DNA from: CAG-390 sp003523225 | GTDB taxonomy: Bacteria; Bacillota; Clostridia; Oscillospirales; CAG-272 | DNA length: 64,000 nt | Direction: 5' to 3' | NCBI GenBank assembly: GCA_902461815.1 | Contig: CABPZE010000002.1 | Location: forward strand, 186,001 to 250,000 | Shown: piece after piece, positions 25,180 to 32,665 of the stretch | Layout: each line of letters starts with the position of its first letter | How positions within the stretch are numbered: the stretch's first letter is position 1 | The notes under the pieces: generated by a model | Told to the model about the DNA's origin: nothing | What the model saw: only the letters and a program-made list of their open reading frames with translations | Databases searched by the model: none | Made by a program: the position numbers and the translations under genes

Positions 25180-26010
25180 TTACTTAGCGTTTCTGTGTTT
25201 GACGATGAACTTTTCGGTTCTCGCCTTCTTATTTCTCGTCTTATAGCCGAGAGCGGGCTTGCCCCACGGAGTAAGCGGACCAGGATGTCCTACCGGAGAC
25301 TTGCCCTCGCCGCCGCCGTGCGGGTGATCGCAGGGGTTCATGACTGAACCGCGGACGGTGGGACGGACGCCCTTGTGACGGGTCTTACCTGCCTTACCGA
25401 GCTTGACTGTGTCGTGCTCGATGTTGCCGACCTGACCGATCGTCGCCTTGCAATCAAGGCGGATCTGTCTGACTTCACCTGAGGGCAGACGGACCAGGCA
25501 CACGCCGTTTTCCTTGGAAATGAGCTGTGCGGCAGCGCCGGCGGAGCGAACAAGCTGACCGCCCTTGCCGGGGTAAAGCTCGATGTTGTAGATAATGGTA
25601 CCTACAGGAATGTTTGCAACGGGAAGTGTGTTACCGGGCTTGATATCGGCGTCGGGACCGCAGTAAACGGTATCACCGGCGGTAAGTCCGACAGGAGCGA
25701 TAACGTAGCTCTTCTCGCCGGCTTCGGTCTGAAGCAGTGCGATGTAAGCGGTACGGTTGGGGTCGTATTCAATACCGATGACCTTTGCCGGCGCCTCGTT
25801 AAGACGGCGGAAGTCGATGATACGGTATTTCTGCTTGTTGCCGCCGCCTCTGTGACGGACGGTGATCTTGCCGTTCGCGTTGCGTCCGGCATTCTTCTTC
25901 TTGATAACGATAAGGCTCTTTTCGGGGCTGAACTTGGTCAGTTCCTCGAAGGTGGGCAGAGTCATCTGTCTTCTTGAAGGAGTGGTGGGTTTAAGTTTGA
26001 TCGTAGGCAT
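25180..26010 (-). CDS. rplB: 50S ribosomal protein L2
   Basis: 276 residues, the normal length. The C-terminal VRGSVMNPCDHPHGGGEGKS contains the conserved His near the peptidyl-transferase centre. A core assembly protein. Confidence 0.98.
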   Translation of the reverse strand: MPTIKLKPTTPSRRQMTLPTFEELTKFSPEKSLIVIKKKNAGRNANGKITVRHRGGGNKQKYRIIDFRRLNEAPAKVIGIEYDPNRTAYIALLQTEAGEKSYVIAPVGLTAGDTVYCGPDADIKPGNTLPVANIPVGTIIYNIELYPGKGGQLVRSAGAAAQLISKENGVCLVRLPSGEVRQIRLDCKATIGQVGNIEHDTVKLGKAGKTRHKGVRPTVRGSVMNPCDHPHGGGEGKSPVGHPGPLTPWGKPALGYKTRNKKARTEKFIVKHRNAK

Positions 26011-26030
26011 TATTCTTTCCTCCTACTTTC

Positions 26031-26327
26031 TCAGTTCATACCGTCGAAGAAGGCAATGGTCTTCGAGTCTTCGGTAAGGGTAACTATGGCTTTCTTCCAT
26101 TCGGAGGTGTAGCCGAAGTGTACGCCGAGTCTCTTGGGCTTGCGCTTCATCGTGATGGTGTTGACGGAGGCAACCTTTACGCCGAACATTGTCTCGACCG
26201 CTTCTGCGATCTCGGGCTTGGTGGCGCTGCTCATTACCTTGAAAACATACTTTTTCTGATTCATCATATCCATACCGGCTTCGCTGATGACCGGCTTTAT
26301 GATGATATCCTGTACCATTTTCTTCAT
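26031..26327 (-). CDS. rplW: 50S ribosomal protein L23
   Basis: 98 residues. IIKPVISEAGMDMMNQKKYVFKV-type start and VNTITMKRKPKRLG core fit L23, the docking site for trigger factor and SRP. The start overlaps the rplD stop (ATGA); a second ATG three codons in is an alternative. Confidence 0.96.
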   Translation of the reverse strand: MKKMVQDIIIKPVISEAGMDMMNQKKYVFKVMSSATKPEIAEAVETMFGVKVASVNTITMKRKPKRLGVHFGYTSEWKKAIVTLTEDSKTIAFFDGMN

Positions 26328-27010
26328 GCGTACACCTCCTCAAGCTTTTCGACAGCCTCGCGTGTCATGACCAGCTTTTCGGCATTCAGAACGTCGTAGA
26401 CGTTGATGGTGCTGTAAAGGGTGGTCGCTGCAGTGGGAATATTGTCGCAGCTCTTGATCACGTGCTTGTCAACCTCAGGGAGAACGAGCAGGGTCTTCTC
26501 GGCAACCTTGGCGGTGCGGGTCTTGACCTCGCCGTTTTCCTTGTAATTCTTCGTGACTTCCTTGGTAAGTCCGAGAGCGGCAAACATACCGACCATCGCG
26601 GAGGTCTTGTAAGCATCGAGCTTTACGGAATCCACAACGACGAGATTGCCCTCGGCGACCTTAGCGGAAAGCGCGCTCGCAAGAGCGGCTCTGCGGGTCT
26701 TCTTGTTAAGCGTTACGCGGTAGTCTCTGGGCTTCGGTCCGAGAGCCACGCCGCCGTGTGTCCACTGAGGAGAACGAGTCGAACCCTGACGGGCGCGTCC
26801 GGTTCCCTTCTGTCTCCAGGGCTTTCTTCCGCCGCCCGAAACCTCGGTGCGGGTAAGAGTGGACTGTGTGCCCTGTCTCTGATTGAGCAGATATGCTCTG
26901 ACCGCGGCATGGAGAACGGGGCCTGAGACCTCAGCTCCGAAAAGCTTTTCGGAGAGGTTGATTTCGCCGACCTCTTTGCCTGTCATATCAACAACTTTTA
27001 CGCTAGGCAT
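26324..27010 (-). CDS. rplD: 50S ribosomal protein L4
   Basis: 228 residues, slightly longer than the usual 205-210 because of an insertion near residue 150. The tunnel loop TEVSGGGRKPWRQKGTGRAR is intact. In enterobacteria L4 represses the S10 operon; whether the long leader here responds to it is unknown. Confidence 0.97.
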   Translation of the reverse strand: MPSVKVVDMTGKEVGEINLSEKLFGAEVSGPVLHAAVRAYLLNQRQGTQSTLTRTEVSGGGRKPWRQKGTGRARQGSTRSPQWTHGGVALGPKPRDYRVTLNKKTRRAALASALSAKVAEGNLVVVDSVKLDAYKTSAMVGMFAALGLTKEVTKNYKENGEVKTRTAKVAEKTLLVLPEVDKHVIKSCDNIPTAATTLYSTINVYDVLNAEKLVMTREAVEKLEEVYA

Positions 27011-27029
27011 TGTTTATCCTCCTTGTCTC

Positions 27030-27662
27030 TCATGCCTTGATCGAATCGCGGATAAACACGATGCCGCCTTTTACTCCGGGGACAGCGCCGCGGATGGCGA
27101 TAAGGTTGTTTTCCTTGTCGATCTTGACTACGTTCAGATTAAGGATGGTGACCTGTTCGTGACCGTACTGACCTGCCATCTTCTTGTTCTTGAACACGCG
27201 GGACGGGCTGGAGTTTGCGCCCATTGAGCCGACCTCACGGTGTACAGGTCCGACTCCGTGCGTCATCTTCAGTCTGTGGTGATTCCATCTCTTGATAACG
27301 CCGGTGTATCCGTGTCCCTTGGTCGTACCGGTAACGTCGACCTTATCGCCTACGGCGAAGGTTTCGACAGATACGACGTCGCCGACCGAATAAGCTGAGC
27401 AATCGTCAAGACGGAACTCCTTGAGGTGCTTCTTCACCGCAAGACCGTTCTTTTCGAAGTGTCCCGCTTCGGCTTTGTTCGTCTGCTTTGCTTTTGCATC
27501 CGTAAAGCCAAGCTGTACGGCCTCATAGCCGTCGCGTTCTGCGGTCTTGCGCTGTGCGACAACGCAGGGACCCGCCTGAATCACCGTTACCGGGATGACG
27601 TTTCCGACCTCGTCGAAAATCTGTGTCATACCGATTTTCTTACCGATAATTCCTTTTTTCAT
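27030..27662 (-). CDS. rplC: 50S ribosomal protein L3
   Basis: 210 residues. It starts MKKGIIGKKIGMTQIFDEVG and carries the GVGPVHREVGSMGANSSPSR loop near the peptidyl-transferase centre. It is separated from rpsJ by 129 bp that contain a hairpin. Confidence 0.97.
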   Translation of the reverse strand: MKKGIIGKKIGMTQIFDEVGNVIPVTVIQAGPCVVAQRKTAERDGYEAVQLGFTDAKAKQTNKAEAGHFEKNGLAVKKHLKEFRLDDCSAYSVGDVVSVETFAVGDKVDVTGTTKGHGYTGVIKRWNHHRLKMTHGVGPVHREVGSMGANSSPSRVFKNKKMAGQYGHEQVTILNLNVVKIDKENNLIAIRGAVPGVKGGIVFIRDSIKA

Positions 27663-27728
27663 TTTTCCTCCTGTGGGTTATTGGTTGGCGTTTTGAGATT
27701 TTCCTTTCGGATTGCGCCAACTTGACCA

Positions 27729-27753
27729 ACAAGTACCCCTTTTGGGGGCTTGT
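27729..27753 (-). promoter_or_regulatory. hairpin between rpsJ and rplC
   Basis: ACAAG/CTTGT and CCCC/GGGG stems (27729-27753) with a two-base bulge lie in an unusually wide gap. No T run follows, so it looks like an mRNA-stability or translational control element rather than a terminator. Confidence 0.4.
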
Positions 27754-27791
27754 CTTCTGGGTTTTGCCGAGACTTTGGCATCCCGTCACGC

Positions 27792-28103
27792 TCAGAGTGT
27801 GACCTGGATGTCAACGCCGGCGGGGAGCTCGATGTTCATCAGCTCTTCTGTCAGCTTCTTTGACGGTTTTACGATGTCAATCAGTCTCTTATGGTTGCGA
27901 AGCTCGAACTGCTCACGGCTGTCCTTGTATTTGTGGACCGCACGGAGAATGGTAACGATCTCCTTCTCGGTAGGGAGCGGAACAGGTCCGGAAACCTCAG
28001 CACCGTTGCGCTTTGCAACTTCGACGATTTTCGCCGCCGCCGCATCGACCAGAGTGTGGTCGTAGCTCTTAAGACGGATTCTGATCTTCTCTTTAACTGC
28101 CAT
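27792..28103 (-). CDS. rpsJ: 30S ribosomal protein S10
   Basis: 103 residues. KIRIRLKSYDHTLVDAAAAK and GPVPLPTEKEIVTILR are diagnostic. S10 is in the 30S head and is also the NusE antitermination factor. The frame continues far upstream, but the ATG at 28103 follows GAGGAGG and matches the family start MAVKEKIRIRLK. It is the first gene of the super-operon. Confidence 0.96.
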   Translation of the reverse strand: MAVKEKIRIRLKSYDHTLVDAAAAKIVEVAKRNGAEVSGPVPLPTEKEIVTILRAVHKYKDSREQFELRNHKRLIDIVKPSKKLTEELMNIELPAGVDIQVTL

Positions 28104-28483
28104 TGATTTTGCCTCCTCATTGGATTTACGCGCACCGCGTATTATAATATTGAAGCTTTTGCGCGTCCTGCGTTCCTTATGACGGGGGCTTTTTGTTTTG
28201 CACCGACCCGTGCGTTTCTTTTTCCGGCCATACAAAAACCGAAATCTGTCGCCTCCGTCCGTCACGATAAGACGGCTGCGCAAATTCCGGAAAACGGCGC
28301 AAAGAAAACCGCGGGGCAATCAGGGATTGCCGGGTGCTTAACTTTACCCTTCGACTGCACGCGGTTTCCCGCAGCAATCGGCTTTCGCCCGGTTAAAACG
28401 GACATACTCCACGAAAATTACCCGCCTCGACGGTAGCTTCGGCGGCAACCTTTCGCTTCAACGCATACTTCGCACATCAAGCT
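28104..28483 (-). promoter_or_regulatory. long 5' leader of the S10 operon
   Basis: About 380 nt lie between the promoter and rpsJ with no convincing gene. Several short inverted repeats are visible, for example at the CCGTC/GACGG pairs near 28250-28275. A second TATAAT-like box near 28140 lacks a -35 partner. The rest of the gap, 28518-28567, is empty. The length suggests regulated transcription or translation. Confidence 0.5.
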
Positions 28484-28488
28484 TTGTT

Positions 28489-28517
28489 ATTATACAATAA
28501 ATGACACCATTATGCAA
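28489..28517 (-). promoter_or_regulatory. promoter of the S10-spc-alpha super-operon
   Basis: Minus-strand TTGCAT (28512-28517) and TATAAT (28489-28494), 17-bp spacer. It is the only strong promoter seen upstream of the 25-plus ribosomal genes. Confidence 0.82.
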
Positions 28518-28567
28518 TATGGGATAAGGGAGAATTTTCACAAATATTCTTTTTATTTTTGTGCAAT

Positions 28568-29155
28568 TTACACATTATCGCTGTTTGCGTCAAGCAGATT
28601 GGAAGCGCTCTCCCGCAAACGTTCCCTGAGCCACGCCGGACTGATTATCCTGACCGGTGCTCCAATCGCCATAAGCACGCCGAGAAACGCCTCAACACTT
28701 CCGAACTCACAGTAATATCGGTTCTCCCCTCCGCTTTTTCTGCGCACCGGGACCCGTCCGGTTATTATCTTTCCAAGCTTCATGACCGTCAGCTTGTCGG
28801 GAATTTCAAGCAGTGCGTCATACGGAATGCTCATCTGCGTCGCGCCGTCGGAGGCAAGCACACCGCCGTCTCCGGACATATCCCCCATCTCGGCAATAAG
28901 ACCGACATAGTCATCCGGCTCGGCAACATTTATCGAGGCGGGGAGCGAAAAATCTGCAGTATAGCAAAAGCCGCGATGCTTTGAATCGTACGTCAAAGGG
29001 GCGCCGAGCTCACGGCGCATATATTCCACATCCCTCGTCGCCTGGCGGCGTGAGATACCGAAGCGCTCGGAAAGCCGGACGGCGTTGGGGTAACAGCCGT
29101 CCGATATCCGTTTATGAAGCCATCTGATCCTTTCGTCAGCCGATGCACCGCTCAT
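28568..29155 (-). CDS. HTH/WYL-like transcriptional regulator
   Basis: 195 residues. The N-terminus (about 6-60) is a DeoR/HTH_11-type winged helix: IRWLHKRISDGCYPNAVRLSERFGISRRQATRDVEYMRREL, split here by residues of the recognition helix RRQATRD. The rest is a shortened WYL-like domain with GFCYTAD and the C-terminal VRIISPAWLRERLRE. Such regulators sense nucleotides or small molecules and control nearby genes. It is 45 bp downstream of a membrane-protein gene on the same strand and may be its partner. A definite target is not visible. Confidence 0.75.
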   Translation of the reverse strand: MSGASADERIRWLHKRISDGCYPNAVRLSERFGISRRQATRDVEYMRRELGAPLTYDSKHRGFCYTADFSLPASINVAEPDDYVGLIAEMGDMSGDGGVLASDGATQMSIPYDALLEIPDKLTVMKLGKIITGRVPVRRKSGGENRYYCEFGSVEAFLGVLMAIGAPVRIISPAWLRERLRESASNLLDANSDNV

Positions 29156-29200
29156 TCTGAACTTACGCCCTTTCTGAAAAGTTACGGGTCGCGCGTGAAA

Positions 29201-30190
29201 TTATTCCGATCCTGTCGGAGACTCCTCTTTGGGTGCAGCTTCACCGTCCTTCGGGACGCTCTCGTCGGCAACCGCGGGCGTAAGGTATTCCCGGCGGATA
29301 AAGGAAATCGTTCTGAATGCAATATATATCATCATATTGAAGCAGAAAAATGACTCGGTGAAGAAATAAGAATTTGAGATAAGACCGGCAAAATATCCGC
29401 AGATGAGCGGGATCGCCGCCGAAGCCGACAGCGCAACTGCAACCAGTCCGGAGGCAACGTAGGCGCGCGGATGCGCTTTTTTGCCGCCAAGCAGCATACG
29501 AAGCTCGTAAACAAAGTATATCATCACAGAGATGAGCGCCGCCTGAAGTATCAGCTTGTTCGGGCTGTTCATCTCAACGGTCATGTCAAAATAAATTGCG
29601 GCAAGTCCGGAAACTCCACGCAGACCGGGAGCAAACCCGACCAGCACGTGCCACTCGCGGCTGCGCTTCTCATTGAGCCTGAGCAGGAAGTAGACCGCGG
29701 AGGCGGCGGAGGCAATTATACCTATTATAATAATACCTGCCTGAATGCGATAGCTGCGCGCCGCATAAGCGTTATCGGCTGACGACTCAATAAGCGCCGC
29801 AGCTTTTGAAAGCATACTGCCCACCGTGTTGTCGGCAATGCAGTGATAAAGCTCATAAACAAAACCGCCCAGCATCACAAACGCAGCATAAGCCGTTGCA
29901 AAATACTCAAGTCCCGAATGCTGATTCACATATATGCCTTCCGATCTGGCAGAAAGCTTCTTGAACAGCTGCGGAAAGATCACAGCTGCGACACAGCAAA
30001 GCACACAGCAGACAGTGCTGATCTCGGGGACAATCATGCCGCGCATGAAATAACCGATGTCGGCATCGTAACAGGTAAAGACAGCAACAACTCTGAGTGC
30101 GGCAGTCAGAGCCACAGAACACAAAAGCAGAAATAAGTACAGCCGTGCTTTCGCTATCGACCGCTTTTCAGGTTTATTGTCCGAATTCAT
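29201..30190 (-). CDS. polytopic membrane protein, unknown function
   Basis: 329 residues with about eight to nine hydrophobic segments and a charged N-terminus and C-terminus (acidic, ending in EESPTGSE). I recognise no family. A frame starts at 30250, but AAAGGATCC precedes the ATG at 30190, and the upstream part would be a non-hydrophobic leader. A TATAAT-like box at about 30260 lacks a well-placed -35. It is followed by the HTH/WYL gene. Confidence 0.65.
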   Translation of the reverse strand: MNSDNKPEKRSIAKARLYLFLLLCSVALTAALRVVAVFTCYDADIGYFMRGMIVPEISTVCCVLCCVAAVIFPQLFKKLSARSEGIYVNQHSGLEYFATAYAAFVMLGGFVYELYHCIADNTVGSMLSKAAALIESSADNAYAARSYRIQAGIIIIGIIASAASAVYFLLRLNEKRSREWHVLVGFAPGLRGVSGLAAIYFDMTVEMNSPNKLILQAALISVMIYFVYELRMLLGGKKAHPRAYVASGLVAVALSASAAIPLICGYFAGLISNSYFFTESFFCFNMMIYIAFRTISFIRREYLTPAVADESVPKDGEAAPKEESPTGSE

Positions 30191-30357
30191 AAAAAGGGAT
30201 CCTTTCAGCCGTATGTACCGTTCAAGCCGGTACAAAAGATTCGAAAACAATTATAATACAAAAATATGAACACACTGTGTACAAGGAAGAATTATCCCTC
30301 CCACGGTATATGTACATTTTTTCAGAAAAATAATTCCCGCTTTTTTGAAAAAAGGTA

Positions 30358-30385
30358 TTGACAAAGCAAAGAAAATGAGTATAAT
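30358..30385 (+). promoter_or_regulatory. promoter of rplJ-rplL
   Basis: TTGACA (30358-30363) and TATAAT (30380-30385), 16-bp spacer, just upstream of the L10 leader. Confidence 0.82.
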
Positions 30386-30391
30386 ATTCAT

Positions 30392-30470
30392 GTTGACCTA
30401 AGACAGCAGGTTCCCGTAAAAGCGAAAGCCACCCTGCCGAGGAAAGCGCACTGTTAAGATAATATCTTTT
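30392..30470 (+). promoter_or_regulatory. ribosomal protein L10 leader
   Basis: The transcript begins with TAAGACAGCAGG and, about 30 nt later, CCTGCCGAGG. These complementary arms and the intervening Ala/Gly-rich loop are the recognisable core of the L10 leader, the kink-turn element bound by the L10(L12)4 complex to repress its own synthesis. Inferred from pattern memory of this Rfam-type element. Confidence 0.8.
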
Positions 30471-30475
30471 TTGTG

Positions 30476-30523
30476 TCTTTCTCGGCGCAGTTGCGAGCCA
30501 CTGCGGGAGAAAGATATTTTTTT
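30476..30523 (+). terminator. attenuator terminator in the rplJ leader
   Basis: TCTTTCTC (30476-30483) pairs with GAGAAAGA (30507-30514), with an inner CGCAGT/ACTGCG stem, followed by seven or more T residues (30515-30523). Placed between the L10 leader and rplJ, it would couple L10 binding to premature termination. Confidence 0.8.
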
Positions 30524-30566
30524 ACACTTTCTGAAGGTCCGATTAACGATCAAAGGAGATAATAAC

Positions 30567-31118
30567 ATGCCCAGCAAAGCCATACTTGAGCAGAAGCAGC
30601 AGGTTGTTTCCGACCTTTCCGAGCTGATCCGTAACTCAGCCTCAGGCGTTATTGTCAATTATCAGGGTATCACAGTTGATGACGACACCAAAATGCGCAA
30701 GGCACTGCGTGAAGCAGGCGTCAAGTACATGGTCGTCAAAAACACCCTGACCGGCAGAGCCTGCGACGAATGCGGCTACTCGGAAATCAAGCAGCACCTC
30801 ACCGGCATGACCGCTATTGCGATCAGCGAAAAGGACGCCGTCGCTCCCGCCAAGATCCTGAAGGAATACGCTGACAAGATCGAAAGCTTCAAGATCCTTG
30901 CAGGATACGTTGACGGAGAAGTTCTTGACGAAAAGAACGTTCTCGCCCTCGCCGAGATTCCTTCCAAGGATGTTCTCGTCGGAAAGCTGCTCGGCAGTCT
31001 GCTCAGCCCGCTCTACAAACTCGCTTTCGTTCTCGACGCCGCTGCAAAGAAAGAGCCCGAGAGCGCGGAAGCACCCGCGGAGGCCGCTCCTGCGGAAGCC
31101 GCTACCGCCGAGGCTTGA
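30567..31118 (+). CDS. rplJ: 50S ribosomal protein L10
   Basis: 183 residues. It starts MPSKAILEQKQQVVSDLSEL after AAAGGAG and contains MRKALREAGVKYMVVKNTL. The C-terminal helix binds L7/L12 dimers, followed here by a Pro/Ala/Glu-rich end. It forms the stalk base. A frame from 30471 would cross the attenuator, so 30567 is used. rplK and rplA do not precede it in this window. Confidence 0.97.
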   Translation: MPSKAILEQKQQVVSDLSELIRNSASGVIVNYQGITVDDDTKMRKALREAGVKYMVVKNTLTGRACDECGYSEIKQHLTGMTAIAISEKDAVAPAKILKEYADKIESFKILAGYVDGEVLDEKNVLALAEIPSKDVLVGKLLGSLLSPLYKLAFVLDAAAKKEPESAEAPAEAAPAEAATAEA

Positions 31119-31177
31119 TCTGCCCCTGCGGAATCTGAAAACAAAATCAATTATCTATTATCAGGAGGATTACTGAA

Positions 31178-31558
31178 ATGGCATCCGAAAAAATCACTGC
31201 TATTGTTGAAGAAATCAAATCTCTTACCATACTTGAGCTCAACGACCTCGTAAAGGAAGTTGAAGAGACCTTTGGCGTATCCGCTGCCGCTATGGTTGCC
31301 GGTCCCGCTGTTGCCGGTGCTGCCGCCGCTCCCGCCGCCGAGGAAAAGACCGAATTTGACGTTGTTCTTGCAAGCTTCGGCTCCAGCAAGCTCGGCGTTA
31401 TCAAGGTCGTCCGCGAGATCACCGGTCTCGGACTCAAGGAAGCCAAAGAGCTCGTCGAAGGCGCTCCCAAGACTCTCAAGGAAGGCTGCTCCAAGGACGA
31501 GGCAGAGTCCATCAAGGCTCAGCTCACCGAAGCCGGCGCAACCGTCGAAATCAAATAA
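31178..31558 (+). CDS. rplL: 50S ribosomal protein L7/L12
   Basis: 126 residues. It has an N-terminal dimerisation helix (residues 1-35), an Ala/Pro hinge (about 38-55) and a C-terminal domain with GSSKLGVIKVVREITGLGLK that recruits translation factors. It is 59 bp after rplJ with its own CAGGAGG site, allowing higher expression. Two hairpins end the operon. Confidence 0.97.
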   Translation: MASEKITAIVEEIKSLTILELNDLVKEVEETFGVSAAAMVAGPAVAGAAAAPAAEEKTEFDVVLASFGSSKLGVIKVVREITGLGLKEAKELVEGAPKTLKEGCSKDEAESIKAQLTEAGATVEIK

Positions 31559-31592
31559 TTTACCCCGAACAATCAAATCCTGCTGTTCGGAC

Positions 31593-31635
31593 AGGCTGTC
31601 GGAAGCGCAAGCTTCCGGCAGCCTACCGTTTTATA
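31593..31635 (+). terminator. terminator of rplJ-rplL
   Basis: A 14-bp near-perfect stem AGGCTG-CGGAAGC with GCAA loop (31593-31624), followed by TTTTAT. Confidence 0.75.
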
Positions 31636-31637
31636 TA

Positions 31638-31678
31638 ACCCCTGCTGCCGCGCTATGGCGCGACAGCAGGGGTCTTTT
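31638..31678. terminator. bidirectional terminator between rplL and manA
   Basis: ACCCCTGCTG-CGCGC stem and complement (31638-31673), followed by CTTTT on plus. It separates two convergent operons. Confidence 0.75.
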
Positions 31679-31696
31679 GGTGTATAAGTATAGCGA

Positions 31697-32665
31697 TCAC
31701 ATACTGCTTATAAGCATCCTTGCGTCTCCGCAGATGCGGTATCTGCCTGATCCGGCAGGCATGAAAATACTGTCTCCCGCTTTAATAGCGACTCTGCCCC
31801 CGCTCCACTCAAGACATCCGCTTCCCTCATAGCAAAGAACGGAATTGAATGAGTCTTCCCCGGCGCAGAAAATGTCGCCGTCTTTTCCGGAAAAAACGGT
31901 GAAATATCTGCACGAGGCAAGCATTCCACGTCCGGGCTTCTCACTGCATTTTTCAAAGCGTTCAGCCTCAACCTCCGCATCCGAAAAAACTCGGATAACA
32001 TCGCACGCCTTCCCGGTGTGCAGCTCACGCGGCTTGCCGTCCGCACCGACCCGCCCGTAATCCCAAAGTCGGTAGGTCAGGTCGCAGTTCTGCTGTATCT
32101 CGGCGATAAGTATTCCCTTTCCTATGGCGTGGATCATACCCGACGGAATGAAAAAGCAATCTCCCGGCTTTACCGGAACATATCGCAGGCATGAGGAAAT
32201 ATCTGCACCCGAGAGCGCCGCCGAACGCAGATCGTCCGGTGTTTTGCCCTCGGCAAGCCCCATTACAAGCTCCGCACCCGGCGCGGCGTCGATGACATAC
32301 CACATTTCGGTCTTACCGACACCGTTCTCTACCCGCGCGGCATATGCGTCATCCGGGTGAACCTGCACCGACAGCCTGTCGGCGGCGTCGATGAACTTTA
32401 TCAGCAGCGGGAAGCGCCCGTCGGACGGAAAATCCCGTCCAACGGCTTTTCCGCCGCTTTTTCTGATATAATCGCCAAGCGTCATTCCGTCGCATTCGCC
32501 GCCTCGAATGACGCTCATTTCACTCTCGCGGACGGTCAGCTCCCAGGTTTCGCCTATGGCGGAAGCGTCCGCGTGCTTGCCGAAGCGCCGTTCAAGCTCT
32601 TTTCCGCCCCATATCGGAGACTTTGCCACATAGGTCAGCGGCATAGGGTATACAGGCAAGCTCAT
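31697..32665 (-). CDS. manA: mannose-6-phosphate isomerase, class I
   Basis: A 322-residue zinc cupin that interconverts mannose-6-phosphate and fructose-6-phosphate. The family sequences WGGKELERRFGK, LSVQVHPDD (zinc His), GKTEMWYV and FIPSGMIHAIGKGILIAEIQQ are intact. The short form is usual for Firmicutes. Its ATG overlaps the stop of the PHP-domain gene (ATGA), so the two are translationally coupled. The link between them is unclear. Confidence 0.95.
   Translation of the reverse strand: MSLPVYPMPLTYVAKSPIWGGKELERRFGKHADASAIGETWELTVRESEMSVIRGGECDGMTLGDYIRKSGGKAVGRDFPSDGRFPLLIKFIDAADRLSVQVHPDDAYAARVENGVGKTEMWYVIDAAPGAELVMGLAEGKTPDDLRSAALSGADISSCLRYVPVKPGDCFFIPSGMIHAIGKGILIAEIQQNCDLTYRLWDYGRVGADGKPRELHTGKACDVIRVFSDAEVEAERFEKCSEKPGRGMLASCRYFTVFSGKDGDIFCAGEDSFNSVLCYEGSGCLEWSGGRVAIKAGDSIFMPAGSGRYRICGDARMLISSM

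Noticed and set aside
28179..28436. Plus-strand frame of 85 codons in the rpsJ leader
   Set aside because: No ribosome-binding site or family, and it opposes the transcribed leader.
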